Shown piece by piece: positions 27,791 through 37,648 of a DNA stretch of 64,000 nt. Position numbers and translations under genes: made by a program. This stretch comes from Paucimonas lemoignei (GTDB lineage Bacteria; Pseudomonadota; Gammaproteobacteria; Pseudomonadales; Pseudomonadaceae). How positions within the stretch are numbered: the first letter of the stretch is position 1; each line of letters starts with the position of its first letter. The stretch is from NCBI GenBank assembly GCA_900475325.1, contig LS483371.1:2914001-2978000 (forward strand), read 5' to 3'. Under the pieces are notes generated by a model. The model did no database searches and had not been told where the DNA came from. It saw nothing but the letters and a program-made list of their open reading frames with translations.

Positions 27791-29198
27791 AGAACGCCAA
27801 CGCGCGCTTGAGCAGTCCGTCAGCCTGTGCCCGATCTGGACCGTGCAAGCCGCGGACAAGGCCGGGCGCATGCTTGCGGAAATCGGCCAGGCCAACAGCA
27901 TCCTCGCCAAGGTTTCGTCCACCGCGCAAAACGCCGCGATCAAGGGCGGCTTCGCGGCGGAGACCTGGCACGCCGAGACATTCAATCTCGACGCGATCCT
28001 GAAGGATAAGGACGTGCGCGCCTTCACCGACAACTTCGCCAGCACGCCGCTGGGCCGCAACGACATTACCCACGACATCGTGGTCATGCGCGGTGACGAC
28101 CAGTTGCTAGGCGCGCAGCTCAAGTACTTCAAGAATGCCGAGGCGACGCAGAAGGCGTTTCGTTCCACAAAGGACGGCGTGCACGCCTACAAGGACAGTG
28201 ACCTGTTCCTCGGTCCCTCGGACCAGATCGAAGGCGTGCGCCTCTCGGCCGAGCGCGACGTCTTGAAAAATCAGCAGACCCGGCCGGAAGTGTCCCGGGC
28301 TGCGGAGAAGGTCCGGGACAACACCAGCGGGCAACTGGACGTCGATGGCGTGCAGTCCACTTCTTTGAGCAAGCGTGAGGCCGAGCACCTGGGCACCGCG
28401 AGCAAGACCGGCCAGGAGCTGCACGACAACTTGCAGACTGGCTACCTGAACAAGGCAACAGTGCAGCAAAGCCTGCGCGCCGCTGGCTCGGCGGCGGTCA
28501 TCACCACGGTGATCGCCGGCAGCATTAACACCTTCCAGTACATCAAACAGTTCAAGGACGGCCATATCACGGCGGAGCAAGCCACCCTGCGGATCCTTGA
28601 GAACACCGTGATCGCCGCTGGCGACAGCGCCCTGAAGGCCGGCGTGGCCAATGCCAGCGTGAGTATTGCCGCGCGTTCCATGCCCGGCCTGTTCACGGGC
28701 ACTCTGTTCAAGCGCAGCCTGGCCAACGGCGGCGTCGCCGGTGCGGCAGTGTGCGCGGTCGACTTGGTGCAGTGCCTGGTGCTGTTCTCGGCCGGCAAGA
28801 TGAGCGCGCAGGAAATGGAAACCCGCACCGGCAAGAACCTGTTCCAGACCGGCGCGGGCGTGGTTGGCGCGTCGGTCGGCGCCACTGTGGGGGCCATCGG
28901 CGGCCCGCCCGGGGCGCTGGTGGGCAGCCTGATCGGTGGCTTGATCACCACCCTGGCGATGAACATCGCCCTGGATAACCACATCGAGAAAGAGTTCCAG
29001 CTCACCCTCGCCAGTACCGAGCAGGTGGTGGGCAGCGCCATCGGCATGCATCAAGCGCTGGAGTTTCTGCAGGTTTCCCAGCAGTTCTACGCCGATTTTC
29101 ACAAGGGCCTGTATCTGTCCGAGCGCCATTTCGCCGGGCAGGTCCGGACCCTGGCAGGACAAAGCAAACGACTGAAACACCAGATCGAAAACCTTTAA
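27783..29198 (+). CDS. Unknown protein: possible nuclease-like N terminus + Gly-rich membrane region
   Basis: A protein of 471 aa. Residues 55-130 hold GFAAETWHAETFN, THDIVVM near 96 and GAQLKYF near 110. The Asp followed by Q-x-K resembles the active site of Mrr-like PD-(D/E)xK nucleases, though I cannot confirm the fold. From 230 to 410 several Ala/Gly-rich hydrophobic helices appear, including glycine-zipper-like GAGVVGASVGATVGAIGG near 355-375. A basic helical tail ends the protein. It sits between the WYL regulator (8-base overlap) and the 1068-aa gene (10 bases downstream). A membrane-acting or DNA-cleaving effector is a guess. Confidence 0.6.
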   Translation: MDKERQRALEQSVSLCPIWTVQAADKAGRMLAEIGQANSILAKVSSTAQNAAIKGGFAAETWHAETFNLDAILKDKDVRAFTDNFASTPLGRNDITHDIVVMRGDDQLLGAQLKYFKNAEATQKAFRSTKDGVHAYKDSDLFLGPSDQIEGVRLSAERDVLKNQQTRPEVSRAAEKVRDNTSGQLDVDGVQSTSLSKREAEHLGTASKTGQELHDNLQTGYLNKATVQQSLRAAGSAAVITTVIAGSINTFQYIKQFKDGHITAEQATLRILENTVIAAGDSALKAGVANASVSIAARSMPGLFTGTLFKRSLANGGVAGAAVCAVDLVQCLVLFSAGKMSAQEMETRTGKNLFQTGAGVVGASVGATVGAIGGPPGALVGSLIGGLITTLAMNIALDNHIEKEFQLTLASTEQVVGSAIGMHQALEFLQVSQQFYADFHKGLYLSERHFAGQVRTLAGQSKRLKHQIENL

Positions 29199-29208
29199 GG
29201 CCAATGAA

Positions 29209-32200
29209 ATGACCGACACCACTGTTGAGGTAACGCAAGAGATCTTCGAACAGCCTCTCGAAGACGCAGACGCTCGAGCGATCGAAGCTCTGGTGAACCA
29301 GCACAAGGGCAATGCCGCCCTGACCCAGCAGTTGGCGCTCGATGCCTCGCGGGTCCTGGCGTCCAGCCAGGAACGCTTGGCCAGGCAGACCGGCGCGGGT
29401 TTCTTCAAGCGCTTGGGCAACAAGGTCAGCGGCACGACTGGCCAGGATCAGTTGCGCAACCAGGTCGACATGCTGCAGATGCAGAAATTCGCCTGGCACT
29501 ACCTCAAGCAGTTGCAGCAGCAAAACCTGATCAACGCCCAGAGCATCGCGGTGATCCGCAACAACCTGGGGACGATGAACGAATACATCATCGAAACCCG
29601 GGAATTCCTCTCGCTGGCGGTCGACAAGATCAACAGTCGCCTGGTGCAGGTCGAGAACCACGCCAGTTTCACCAACTGGTCGCTGCACATCGAAGCCAAC
29701 AAGCGTCGCTTCAAGTCGATCCCGCGCAACCTGCTGGTGCTGCACCTCACCTATGACTTCATACGCAGCCACCGCGACGTTGTGCTGACCTCGCGGGACG
29801 TCAACCACCTGGTCGTTACCCTCGACAAACTGGGGATCGACTGCGACGAGGATGTCCGCCTGCTGGACTTCATCATGGAGTTGATCGAGGGCATCGAGCT
29901 TGCCGGCATCGATCGCTTTCGCGAAATGATCGCGCTGGGCTTCGACGAGCATGTGGTGGATTCGCACTTCATCCAGAAGAACATCTCCGGCATTGGTTTC
30001 AATGCGCTGTATTTCTTGTCCGAGCAGTACGAGCGCATCGTCAGCCTCATTGATGACGAAGAGATCTGCCGCAGCGACGAGGACCGCGAGAACATCATCT
30101 CGAAGCTGTTCGGCGAGGAGTTCTCCGGGCTGTCGACCACCTACGGCATCCGTGACCTGATCGGCGAGGTGATCGGCGGCAGCGCACTGGCCATCGACAT
30201 CTACAAGGACGTCAACGGGCTCAATGTCGTCGAGCAGGGCGACGAGCACGAACATCAGGAGGGCGAGCCGCTGTCGCTGACCTCGGCGTTGCCAGAGATC
30301 AAGGTGCACAGCTTCTTCGACACGACACCCGACGAGGAAACCCGGCGCACCTACCTGCGCCTGTTCGCTTTGGCCATTGAGGGTTCCGCAACGCTGAACA
30401 AAGCAGGCGTGGAGTTCCTTGAACACCTGGCGGAGAAGGCCGGTTGCCCGGACATCATCGGGCAGATCGGCCAGATCGCCGACAGCCCGCGCAAGTTGCA
30501 GGACTATCTACCGGTCGTGCAGACACTGCTCAACGAGGATGACCGCACCTACACCTGGCTGCTGGATGCCTTCTTCCTGCTGACCCTGTGCGGCCGGAAA
30601 ATCGAGAACCCGTACGTGGCGCGGATTCTCGCGACCCTCAAGCCGGCGCAGTTCCGCGACAACTTCTCGCACATGCAGACGCTGCTCCGGGAGACCGAAG
30701 AAAAACCGTTGCTCGACGCCGCCGCGAAACTGGCCGCGCAGACCCGCGGCTGGAAAAATATCGTTCGTTACCGCGGCCTGAGCTTTGAGCAGACCTATGA
30801 AGACATTGGCAAGAAGCTGCACACCGCCAGTTGGGCTGCGACGACCCTGAGCTTCGACCTGATTGCGGTCGCCAGCAAGGCCTCGGACCATTCGTTCTAC
30901 ATGGAATCGTTCGACGATGGCTTCCTGGCCAAGGTCAGTTCGGCGGTTAGCGCTTCCGCTTGCTCGGTAGGCCGCGGACTGGCGCTGTCGAGTCTCAACA
31001 CCGTGCGCAAGAAGGCCAGCGAGCTAATTTCAGAACACGGCGGCGCCTTGAATTCGGCCAACGGCATGATCCGGCGCATGAATCTGCCGCCGATCAACTT
31101 CGACAGCGAGTTGGGCTACAGCGACTTCGACTTGGACAACTCGGCCTCGAACGACGACTGGCATGAACAGTTCTGTCGTTACGAAAGGCAGGTCGACAAC
31201 ACCCTGACCACCTTCTCTGAAGCGTGTTCCGCGGCGGATCGGCAGATCGACCTGTTCAAGGCTGGTGAGTTCGACAGGTCGGTGGTGGAGATCGAGGCGC
31301 AGGAGCGTGCCGCCCGCGAACTGGCCAGGCAGCAGGAGCGACTGGAGAAGTCGGCCGTCGTGGTCGAGATCGAGGGGAGCGAGCACCGCTTCAGCATCGA
31401 ATGGCAAAACCTCGACAATCCACCTTGTGATCCGGAAAACGTCCGCCAGATCAAGACCAACGGCAAGGTCTGGCTGCTGGTCGACGACGATGGCGTGTTC
31501 CATCGCAGCGAAGACGGCCTGCACTGGCAGGTCGTGCGGCCAGATCCGCAGGAAGAGAAGCTCCACGGCAGAAGGTTGTCCGTCGTCGACGGGGTGTGGA
31601 TCCTGATCGCGGCTTACGGCGAAGGCTTCCACTTCTCCCATGATGGCTTGACCTGGCAGCGCAGCCAGGCGCCGGAGTTGCCCGACAGCTATGGCTATTC
31701 GGCGACCGAGGACGTCGTGCACTTCAGCGGCCAATGGCTCTGGCGCTTCACCGAGCGAGCCGAATACTCGTATGTCGAGAAGGGCATCATCTTCGACTCC
31801 ACGAGGACATCCACCTACTACAAGCCGCTGATCTACAGTGCCGAGCGCCTCGATGGCCCCTGGACCCGCTGGGAGGGCACGCCGAACCTGCCCGAGGGTG
31901 TGGAGGCGAAGAGCATGCGCTCGCTGCCGGGCTTGCCGTGCCTGCTGCTGTTCTGCAGTTACAGCTACTCATACGTCCGGGACAGGAAGAAGAACGACGC
32001 TAAGTCATTCGTCAATTACTACCTGCCGGGCAAAAGTGGGCGCACCTGCACCTGGGACAGCGACAAGGACGATTTCGACGATCCGCTGATCACCCGCATG
32101 AGCGGTAAGTTGATGTGCGTCTGCTGGGACCAGTACCTGACTTCGGACAAGGGTTACGACTGGAAACTCCAGTCGCAGGAATTGCGCGTCGACAGCGTCT

Positions 32201-32415
32201 TCCATCTAGAGCGCCTGAGCCTGTTCACCAGAGCCAACGACGCACAGCGCATCTACCTGAGCGAGGACGGCGAAGCGTTTAAAGAGTTCATGCTCGAAGA
32301 GGGGCGCTGGCGGTATCTGGCGGCGAAGGACCATGCCGTGTTGAGCGTCTACGAACTCAACGCCCATGAAACCTTCCTGCGCATCGGGTGCATCGTTTGC
32401 GAACCGGTGGGGTGA
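29209..32415 (+). CDS. 1068-aa unknown protein with C-terminal beta-propeller-like repeats
   Basis: Residues 1-720 are helical without known domain. An N-terminal coiled-coil part (about 80-160, LKQLQQQNLINAQSIAVIR) is followed by several hundred residues of helical repeats. From about 735, beta-strand units recur (WLLVDDDGVFHRSEDGLHW, WILIAAYGEGFHFSHDGLTW, then further weaker units), as in sialidase- or WD-like propellers. No signal peptide is seen. The gene is strongly GC-rich like its two upstream partners. It is likely the large sensor or scaffold of a three-gene system; I know no described family with this layout. Confidence 0.6.
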   Translation: MTDTTVEVTQEIFEQPLEDADARAIEALVNQHKGNAALTQQLALDASRVLASSQERLARQTGAGFFKRLGNKVSGTTGQDQLRNQVDMLQMQKFAWHYLKQLQQQNLINAQSIAVIRNNLGTMNEYIIETREFLSLAVDKINSRLVQVENHASFTNWSLHIEANKRRFKSIPRNLLVLHLTYDFIRSHRDVVLTSRDVNHLVVTLDKLGIDCDEDVRLLDFIMELIEGIELAGIDRFREMIALGFDEHVVDSHFIQKNISGIGFNALYFLSEQYERIVSLIDDEEICRSDEDRENIISKLFGEEFSGLSTTYGIRDLIGEVIGGSALAIDIYKDVNGLNVVEQGDEHEHQEGEPLSLTSALPEIKVHSFFDTTPDEETRRTYLRLFALAIEGSATLNKAGVEFLEHLAEKAGCPDIIGQIGQIADSPRKLQDYLPVVQTLLNEDDRTYTWLLDAFFLLTLCGRKIENPYVARILATLKPAQFRDNFSHMQTLLRETEEKPLLDAAAKLAAQTRGWKNIVRYRGLSFEQTYEDIGKKLHTASWAATTLSFDLIAVASKASDHSFYMESFDDGFLAKVSSAVSASACSVGRGLALSSLNTVRKKASELISEHGGALNSANGMIRRMNLPPINFDSELGYSDFDLDNSASNDDWHEQFCRYERQVDNTLTTFSEACSAADRQIDLFKAGEFDRSVVEIEAQERAARELARQQERLEKSAVVVEIEGSEHRFSIEWQNLDNPPCDPENVRQIKTNGKVWLLVDDDGVFHRSEDGLHWQVVRPDPQEEKLHGRRLSVVDGVWILIAAYGEGFHFSHDGLTWQRSQAPELPDSYGYSATEDVVHFSGQWLWRFTERAEYSYVEKGIIFDSTRTSTYYKPLIYSAERLDGPWTRWEGTPNLPEGVEAKSMRSLPGLPCLLLFCSYSYSYVRDRKKNDAKSFVNYYLPGKSGRTCTWDSDKDDFDDPLITRMSGKLMCVCWDQYLTSDKGYDWKLQSQELRVDSVFHLERLSLFTRANDAQRIYLSEDGEAFKEFMLEEGRWRYLAAKDHAVLSVYELNAHETFLRIGCIVCEPVG

Positions 32416-32905
32416 AGGGGGCGTCGTCGATGTCCCGCTTCTTGAATCGCACTAGGGCTGGCGGGCTTCTGTACTGATCATTGCAGCGAATTTGAGGTCT
32501 TGGGAGCGGGCGTTGCCCACGATGGTCCCCGCCTGGACAACCCCTTCGCCTGGCTGGCTGCGTCGCTGGTAACGTCAGTTCCCACAGGTTTTTGAGCTGC
32601 ACCTCGGAAGTTGAACACTTGCGCCTGAACGGCCTGCTCCCAGGCGCGGGAGAATCTAACGTTTTTCGGCCACGCTCAGTTGCTGCGCAGGCAGGAACGC
32701 GGTAAGAACGCGTTGTTCAGTTTGATCATAGATCGTAGTGCGAGGGCCACCGCATTCAATCGTGTTTTGACCAAGGTGGAGAAGAAAAAAGAGTCTATTG
32801 CTTCGCGCTGGTAGGCGACTGCACGCATTTTGACAATGTCGGGGAAGCTAGCTTTCAGGACTGACTACAGTTAGCTGCCATCGAACACATTACAAGGATC
32901 GTCAT
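32416..32905. other. Gap between WYL module and DUF262 pair
   Basis: No supported gene. The sequence becomes AT-richer toward 32800-32900, where the promoter of the following operon should lie. Nothing else recognised. Confidence 0.5.
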
Positions 32906-34378
32906 ATGAACCAAGCCGTGAGCGAACGGCAATTTGCCCCACATCTGTCGCTTGACGTGGAGGGCATAACCGTTGCTTCCACGAACCTGGACAATGTGTT
33001 CAACGCCAGGAAGATTCCGTCCAGCGACGGAAGCTGTATTTTCGGCAGCCTGAATTTGCCCGAATACCAACGGCCCTATCGCTGGAGCGAAGAGCAACTG
33101 GCGCGGCTGCTCGATGATTTACTAGGTTTCTTCAGCACGGATGCGCCGGGTCACGACTTCTACCTTGGCAGCTTCATCCTGCACCAGCAAGGTGGTAACG
33201 GGCGTGAGCGGGGCACTCTGAATATTATCGATGGTCAGCAGCGCATTACCAGCTTGGCGTTGCTTCATTGCCTGCAGAAGGGCGACAAAGGCGCACCTGA
33301 GTTGAAATTCAACTCTCCAGAAAGCTATCGGCGCATCCAGCTCAATCTTCGATGGCTGGAGCAGCAAAAGTTGCCGCAGATAGATTTCACCCGCATCAAC
33401 GTGACTCTGGTCGTCACGCGGCGAGAGGACGATGCCTACCGCTTTTTCGAAACCCAGAACACTTCTGGTGTTCGTCTGAGCGGCGCGGACATCATCAAGG
33501 CTTATCACCTGCGCAGCGTGGTTCCAGCTGCGCAGAATGATTTTGCCCGGACCTGGGAGCGCCTCGGCGATCTCAAGCCTCTGGTCGCAATGCTGATGAA
33601 ATCCCGGCATTGGCAAAGCCTGCGCTGGCGAAATGTTGCCAGTGATCGTGACCCGCTGCTCGAGCGCAAGCAGATCGTCACGGAACTCGCCGAGCGAACG
33701 CTGGCGAATACCCCCGATATTGCCTATCGGCCCTTGCAGGTGCACCGCGATGCCTGGGGTAAGGACATGCATAGCGTCCAGCCGGGGTACGCAATGCGAC
33801 AGCCCCTGGGCTCAGGGGTTAACACGATGCGTTACGTCGCCTACTTCCATGGCCTTCGGCAGACGTTGCTCGACGTCGGTGAAGCACCACCTAAAGGCTC
33901 GTTCGCCTACTACTACAAACGCTTGTCCAAGGATGCGTGCGGCAGCGTGTTCCTGAGCAGGGCATACGAATGCGCTTTGCTGATGTATGCCAGCCAGTTC
34001 GGCACCGCCAGGCTGCTCGAAGTCAGTCTGTGGATGTTCCGAGTGATCTTTTCGATGCGCCTTATCAGAGAGGTCAGCGTGCGGGAAGACGGTGTTCAAG
34101 CGCACATCAGGGACAATCCGCTGATGGACTGGATCGCCAGCAGCCATAGCGAAGATGAGCTATTGGAGTACTTGCGTAGCTATAAATACACTCCAACCGG
34201 GGAGGGGCTCGATAAACACAGTATCAAGAAGCGCTTCGTAGAGTCGGTTTCCATCACGCTTCACTTGAACCTGCCGTGGCCGAACCCGATCCGTGTCGCC
34301 GCTGAATACGATGCCGGGCTGTGTGCCGCCATCAAACGAATCAGCCTTGCTGACATTGCCCGCCAAGGAGGCAAATGA
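32906..34378 (+). CDS. DUF262 protein (GmrS-like), first of a pair
   Basis: A protein of 490 aa, AAGGA 8 bases upstream. The N-terminal DUF262 (ParB/sulfiredoxin-fold) domain shows LPEYQRPYRWSEEQ at about 50 and IIDGQQRITSL at about 107; the DGQQR loop binds and hydrolyses NTP in GmrSD-type restriction enzymes. RFFETQNTSGVRL near 178 is also typical. The rest is helical; no HNH motif is seen here. It overlaps the next gene (stop at 34376-34378), so both are probably one restriction-type complex. Confidence 0.8.
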   Translation: MNQAVSERQFAPHLSLDVEGITVASTNLDNVFNARKIPSSDGSCIFGSLNLPEYQRPYRWSEEQLARLLDDLLGFFSTDAPGHDFYLGSFILHQQGGNGRERGTLNIIDGQQRITSLALLHCLQKGDKGAPELKFNSPESYRRIQLNLRWLEQQKLPQIDFTRINVTLVVTRREDDAYRFFETQNTSGVRLSGADIIKAYHLRSVVPAAQNDFARTWERLGDLKPLVAMLMKSRHWQSLRWRNVASDRDPLLERKQIVTELAERTLANTPDIAYRPLQVHRDAWGKDMHSVQPGYAMRQPLGSGVNTMRYVAYFHGLRQTLLDVGEAPPKGSFAYYYKRLSKDACGSVFLSRAYECALLMYASQFGTARLLEVSLWMFRVIFSMRLIREVSVREDGVQAHIRDNPLMDWIASSHSEDELLEYLRSYKYTPTGEGLDKHSIKKRFVESVSITLHLNLPWPNPIRVAAEYDAGLCAAIKRISLADIARQGGK

Positions 34379-36342
34379 TGAGTGCTCAAGTCCAGTCCTA
34401 TGTACAGACTGCCGCTACGCTGTGCCAGCAAGGTATATCGCTGACTATTCCCTGCTATCAACGCCCGTATGTCTGGCCCAGTGACGACGTGGAGGCTCTG
34501 CTGGAGCAGATCATCCTGGCGAGCGAGCGCGATGCCGACGATCAACCCGCACAAGCGCATTACTTTTTCGGCACCGTGCTGACCAGCGAAGTGGTTCCGG
34601 GTTCGACTTCTGATGCTGCCATCGTCTACGAACTCATCGATGGTCAGCAACGAATGACGACATTGATGGTGCTGGCGCTTGCTCTCTGTTCGTTGATGCC
34701 ATCTTCGCCGCTGCGGTCGCTGGTGGTTTTGGGCAATGCTCCGAGACTTACTTTCAATATTCGTGAAGAAGTCCAGTCTCGGTTGAGCGCCTGGGCGGGT
34801 TTGACGGCGGACATTGAACCGGATGAAAAGGAGGTTTCGAATCCCTACCTCATACACCTAAGCGCTGCCCGAAAAGTAGCCTGCGACAGACTCAAGAGGT
34901 TGCAGGCCAAGGGCGGCGAGCAAGCCCTTCAGCGCGTCGGGGACTACCTGTTCAACCACGTGACCTGGGTCAACAATGTCATGCCCGCGGGCATGGACCT
35001 GAACAAGTTGTTCGCGACGCTGAACACCAGCGGGCTACAGCTTGAGCAGACGGATATCCTCAAGGCTCGCTTGATGAAACGTATCAAGCAGAACCGTGCC
35101 ACTTACGAAGGCATCTGGCAGGCCTGCGAAGATATGGGGAATTACTTCGAGAAAAACCTGCGCGATGTCTTCGCGGGTACCCATTGGGGGGCTTTGAGGT
35201 TCAACGATCTTGCGGATCATTCCTTCGACCATTTTACCCTTGAACGCCCTGCAGACGGCTACGCAAAAGGCCGCACGATCAGCGAAATACGTTCGATGAA
35301 AGTGAAGGACGAGGCGGTTGAAGTGCCGCGCGAGAAGGATGAGGCTCGCTATCAGTCAGTCGTCAGCTTCGGCCTGGTGCTGATGCATGCCTTTCGAATT
35401 TATCGGCACACTCAGAACATGCGTGATATCGGCTCACGGCTCAACGACAGCAACCTCAATGAGTGTTTCTCCGGCTTTGTCGAAACGGCCACTGCGGCGC
35501 AAGCCAAGGAGTTCATGGAGTGCCTCTGGAACGTGCGGTTTCAGTTCGACCGCTGGGTCGTCAAGTGGGTGCGCCTGGGTGAGGAAGATGAACGCACCTT
35601 GCGCCTGAGCACCATCAACAATCGAAGCAAAGGCAATGGTCCCGATTGGCGCACGGTCACTCAGGATACTTCCGACTTGAGCCAACTGCAGAGCATGCGT
35701 TACCTCACGGGTGAGCGCAGTGCTCAATATTGGCTGACACCGTTCCTGGGCAGGTTGGTCGACTCGCCTGATATGAAGGAGCATCAAGTGCTGGCGTTGC
35801 TCGAACAGATCGATAACCAGCTCTCGCTCACCGAAATGACCCAGAAGGAAGCGAGCTATCGGCTGTTGTCCAGTGACACCGCAGAGCCGGTGTCCATCGC
35901 AATCACAGTGTCTTATCTCAAGGAGCCCAATGGCACGAGTTTCGAACACTACTGGTTCCAGAAACTGGAATACATTCTGTGGCGTGAGCGCAGCACCTTC
36001 AACTGGCTTGACCTTGAAAAGCTGCACCTGTACAGGATTACGTCGAAGAACTCGGTCGAACATGTGCATCCGCAAAATGAAGAGTTCCGCAGGACATTAC
36101 CTGACGAGTTGCTGCACGGATTCGGCAATCTGGTACTGCTCAGTCCGGGTGAAAACTCCTCGTACAGCAACATGGCGGTACTCAAGAAGCAAGCGGCATT
36201 CCGCGCCAAGCCGAAGTACGACTCCTTGAAACTTGCGCACATATTCCATGTGCTGGGTAAAGGCGACGACTGGGGGCAGGATCAGATCAACGAGCACGCG
36301 CTAGCGATGCTCTCGCTCATCGAGACGCACTACGGCACGTGA
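34378..36342 (+). CDS. DUF262 + DUF1524 (GmrSD-like HNH) protein
   Basis: About 654 aa from ATG 34378; AAGGAGG is 6 bases upstream (ATG 34375 is possible but too close). DUF262: IPCYQRPYVWPSDD near 22 and LIDGQQRMTTL at about 87. DUF1524 at the end: EHVHPQNEE near 560, then FGNLVLLSPGENSSYSN, the His...Asn...Asn layout of its HNH nuclease. GmrSD relatives cut DNA with modified bases using NTP hydrolysis. As the neighbour encodes a second DUF262 protein, this may be a two-subunit type IV-like system. Its presence beside a DNA-modifying dpd locus is notable. Confidence 0.85.
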   Translation: MSAQVQSYVQTAATLCQQGISLTIPCYQRPYVWPSDDVEALLEQIILASERDADDQPAQAHYFFGTVLTSEVVPGSTSDAAIVYELIDGQQRMTTLMVLALALCSLMPSSPLRSLVVLGNAPRLTFNIREEVQSRLSAWAGLTADIEPDEKEVSNPYLIHLSAARKVACDRLKRLQAKGGEQALQRVGDYLFNHVTWVNNVMPAGMDLNKLFATLNTSGLQLEQTDILKARLMKRIKQNRATYEGIWQACEDMGNYFEKNLRDVFAGTHWGALRFNDLADHSFDHFTLERPADGYAKGRTISEIRSMKVKDEAVEVPREKDEARYQSVVSFGLVLMHAFRIYRHTQNMRDIGSRLNDSNLNECFSGFVETATAAQAKEFMECLWNVRFQFDRWVVKWVRLGEEDERTLRLSTINNRSKGNGPDWRTVTQDTSDLSQLQSMRYLTGERSAQYWLTPFLGRLVDSPDMKEHQVLALLEQIDNQLSLTEMTQKEASYRLLSSDTAEPVSIAITVSYLKEPNGTSFEHYWFQKLEYILWRERSTFNWLDLEKLHLYRITSKNSVEHVHPQNEEFRRTLPDELLHGFGNLVLLSPGENSSYSNMAVLKKQAAFRAKPKYDSLKLAHIFHVLGKGDDWGQDQINEHALAMLSLIETHYGT

Positions 36343-36775
36343 GCCTTCTGCCGTAGCCGGGTGCATCCGTCTCGGGTAGTGGTGGACGCCACTGGTGCAG
36401 TGCGGCTCTGTGTCGGCAGAAAGAACTGCCACAGCAATTACCCGTGAGTTTGAGGGCGATCTCAGCGCCGGCAGCACTATTTTTTGGAGATGCGTCATGT
36501 GCAGGCGCGCTATTGCAAGCATCTCGCGGCCGGTGCGCTACTGCGAGCGCCCGTTCTGGCCGCAACGACGCGATCGGGTTGTAGTAGGGCCCAGCCAGGC
36601 TTGAGGTGACGGGAGATGCTGTGCCGATAGCGCGCGGCAGGAGGGCCTCCAGCCGGCCGGTGATAACGCCTAATCGCCAGTAGCCACTGCTCCCCGGTGA
36701 TATGCTACTCGCGAAGAATTCTGCGGCGATATCGATCGCGGTTCAAGATTGACCGCTAGTGCCAGGGGAAACGAG
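36343..36775. other. Gap with one doubtful 35-aa frame (36497-36604)
   Basis: The frame 36497-36604 (plus) starts MCRRAIASISRPVRY and is Arg-rich, with GGAG 10 bases before the ATG. Nothing shows it is translated. The rest has no recognised feature. Confidence 0.35.
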
Positions 36776-37075
36776 ATGGAAGGTAAGGAGTTGATGTGGT
36801 CAATTTTGGGAGGGGCAGGCTTGGTCATCATCACGCTAATGGTTGCGTTACTGATTCAAGCGTTGCTCCTGCGTACTATCCAGGATGCTCTCGCGCAACG
36901 GGCCGACGCCTTAACTCACCAACAGACAGTCAGCAAGAGGCTGACGCAGGAATATCGGGAGGTGTACTCGGCACTACGAGCAGAGCGTGCGCATGTCGAG
37001 CAGTTGCAGCGCAAAGTGCTGCTGATCCAAGGTTTGCTCACAGATTACCTTAGTGGCGTGGCTGTGAGTTTTTGA
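36776..37075 (+). CDS. 99-aa membrane protein with coiled coil
   Basis: ATG 36776 has AGGGG 8 bases upstream. One strong membrane helix at about 10-33 (GGAGLVIITLMVALLIQALLL) is followed by a coiled coil (about 40-88, LTQEYREVYSALRAERAHV). The layout resembles small spanin-like or anchor proteins, but no Cys or lipobox is visible. Unknown function; it stands alone before the dpd locus. Confidence 0.6.
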   Translation: MEGKELMWSILGGAGLVIITLMVALLIQALLLRTIQDALAQRADALTHQQTVSKRLTQEYREVYSALRAERAHVEQLQRKVLLIQGLLTDYLSGVAVSF

Positions 37076-37648
37076 GTGGGCGAGAGAATGCAGCGATTCA
37101 ATCGCTACAGTGTTTAAACCAAGCAAAGGAGTTGCCTTGCGGCTCCGTAGCTTTATTTTGACTTCGCTCGTCATGCCGGCATAAATCAGCATTCCGACCC
37201 AGAAACTTGAGCTGAGCACCGATGGTCAGTGGGTATACAATAGGGTAGACCCAGAATGCGATCTGGGTATCGACCGCCGATGGGGTCACGACAAAAGCGG
37301 CACAGATCGTGATCTCGATAATGAAGGCAGTTGAAGTCAGGATTGCGGTGATGCGGATCGCTGTGAAGACAAGGATGGCCAGTAGATGAATAAGTTGAAT
37401 AGAAATACGAAAAATTACCGCTGGCTTACCTGGTTTGCTTTACCGCCTGTTGGTGACATGGGTAATGTGACGCTTTGCTCATGTGAGGCAGGTCACGGTT
37501 CTCCAAGGGTGGCCCTCCAAAAACGGTTCAAAGCAATCGACACGGATAATCTGGATCATCTGTGTACGCTGCTGTCTGTGCGTGCCAATAGTGGTTGTGG
37601 TTTTGTTGCACCCGAATATCGCTACATGACGAACATTTAGGGAATGGA
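37076..37648. other. Gap upstream of dpdE, with membrane-protein remnant
   Basis: The minus strand from about 37445 to 37098 encodes a hydrophobic stretch without a start codon (LLAILVFTAIRITAILT, then IAFWVYPIVYPLTIGAQ), likely a membrane-gene remnant. A plus-strand frame of 84 codons at 37386-37640 (AAGGA upstream) overlaps it and is doubtful. The dpdE promoter must lie here; I cannot fix it. Confidence 0.4.

Noticed and set aside
28107..29435. Minus-strand frame of 442 codons across the 471-aa gene and the next start
   Set aside because: Crosses the gene border and lacks any protein-like motif.
29002..30426. Minus-strand frame of 474 codons over the WYL-set genes
   Set aside because: Its Asp/Val/Leu-rich composition is typical of the reverse of GC-rich coding sequence; it spans two real genes.
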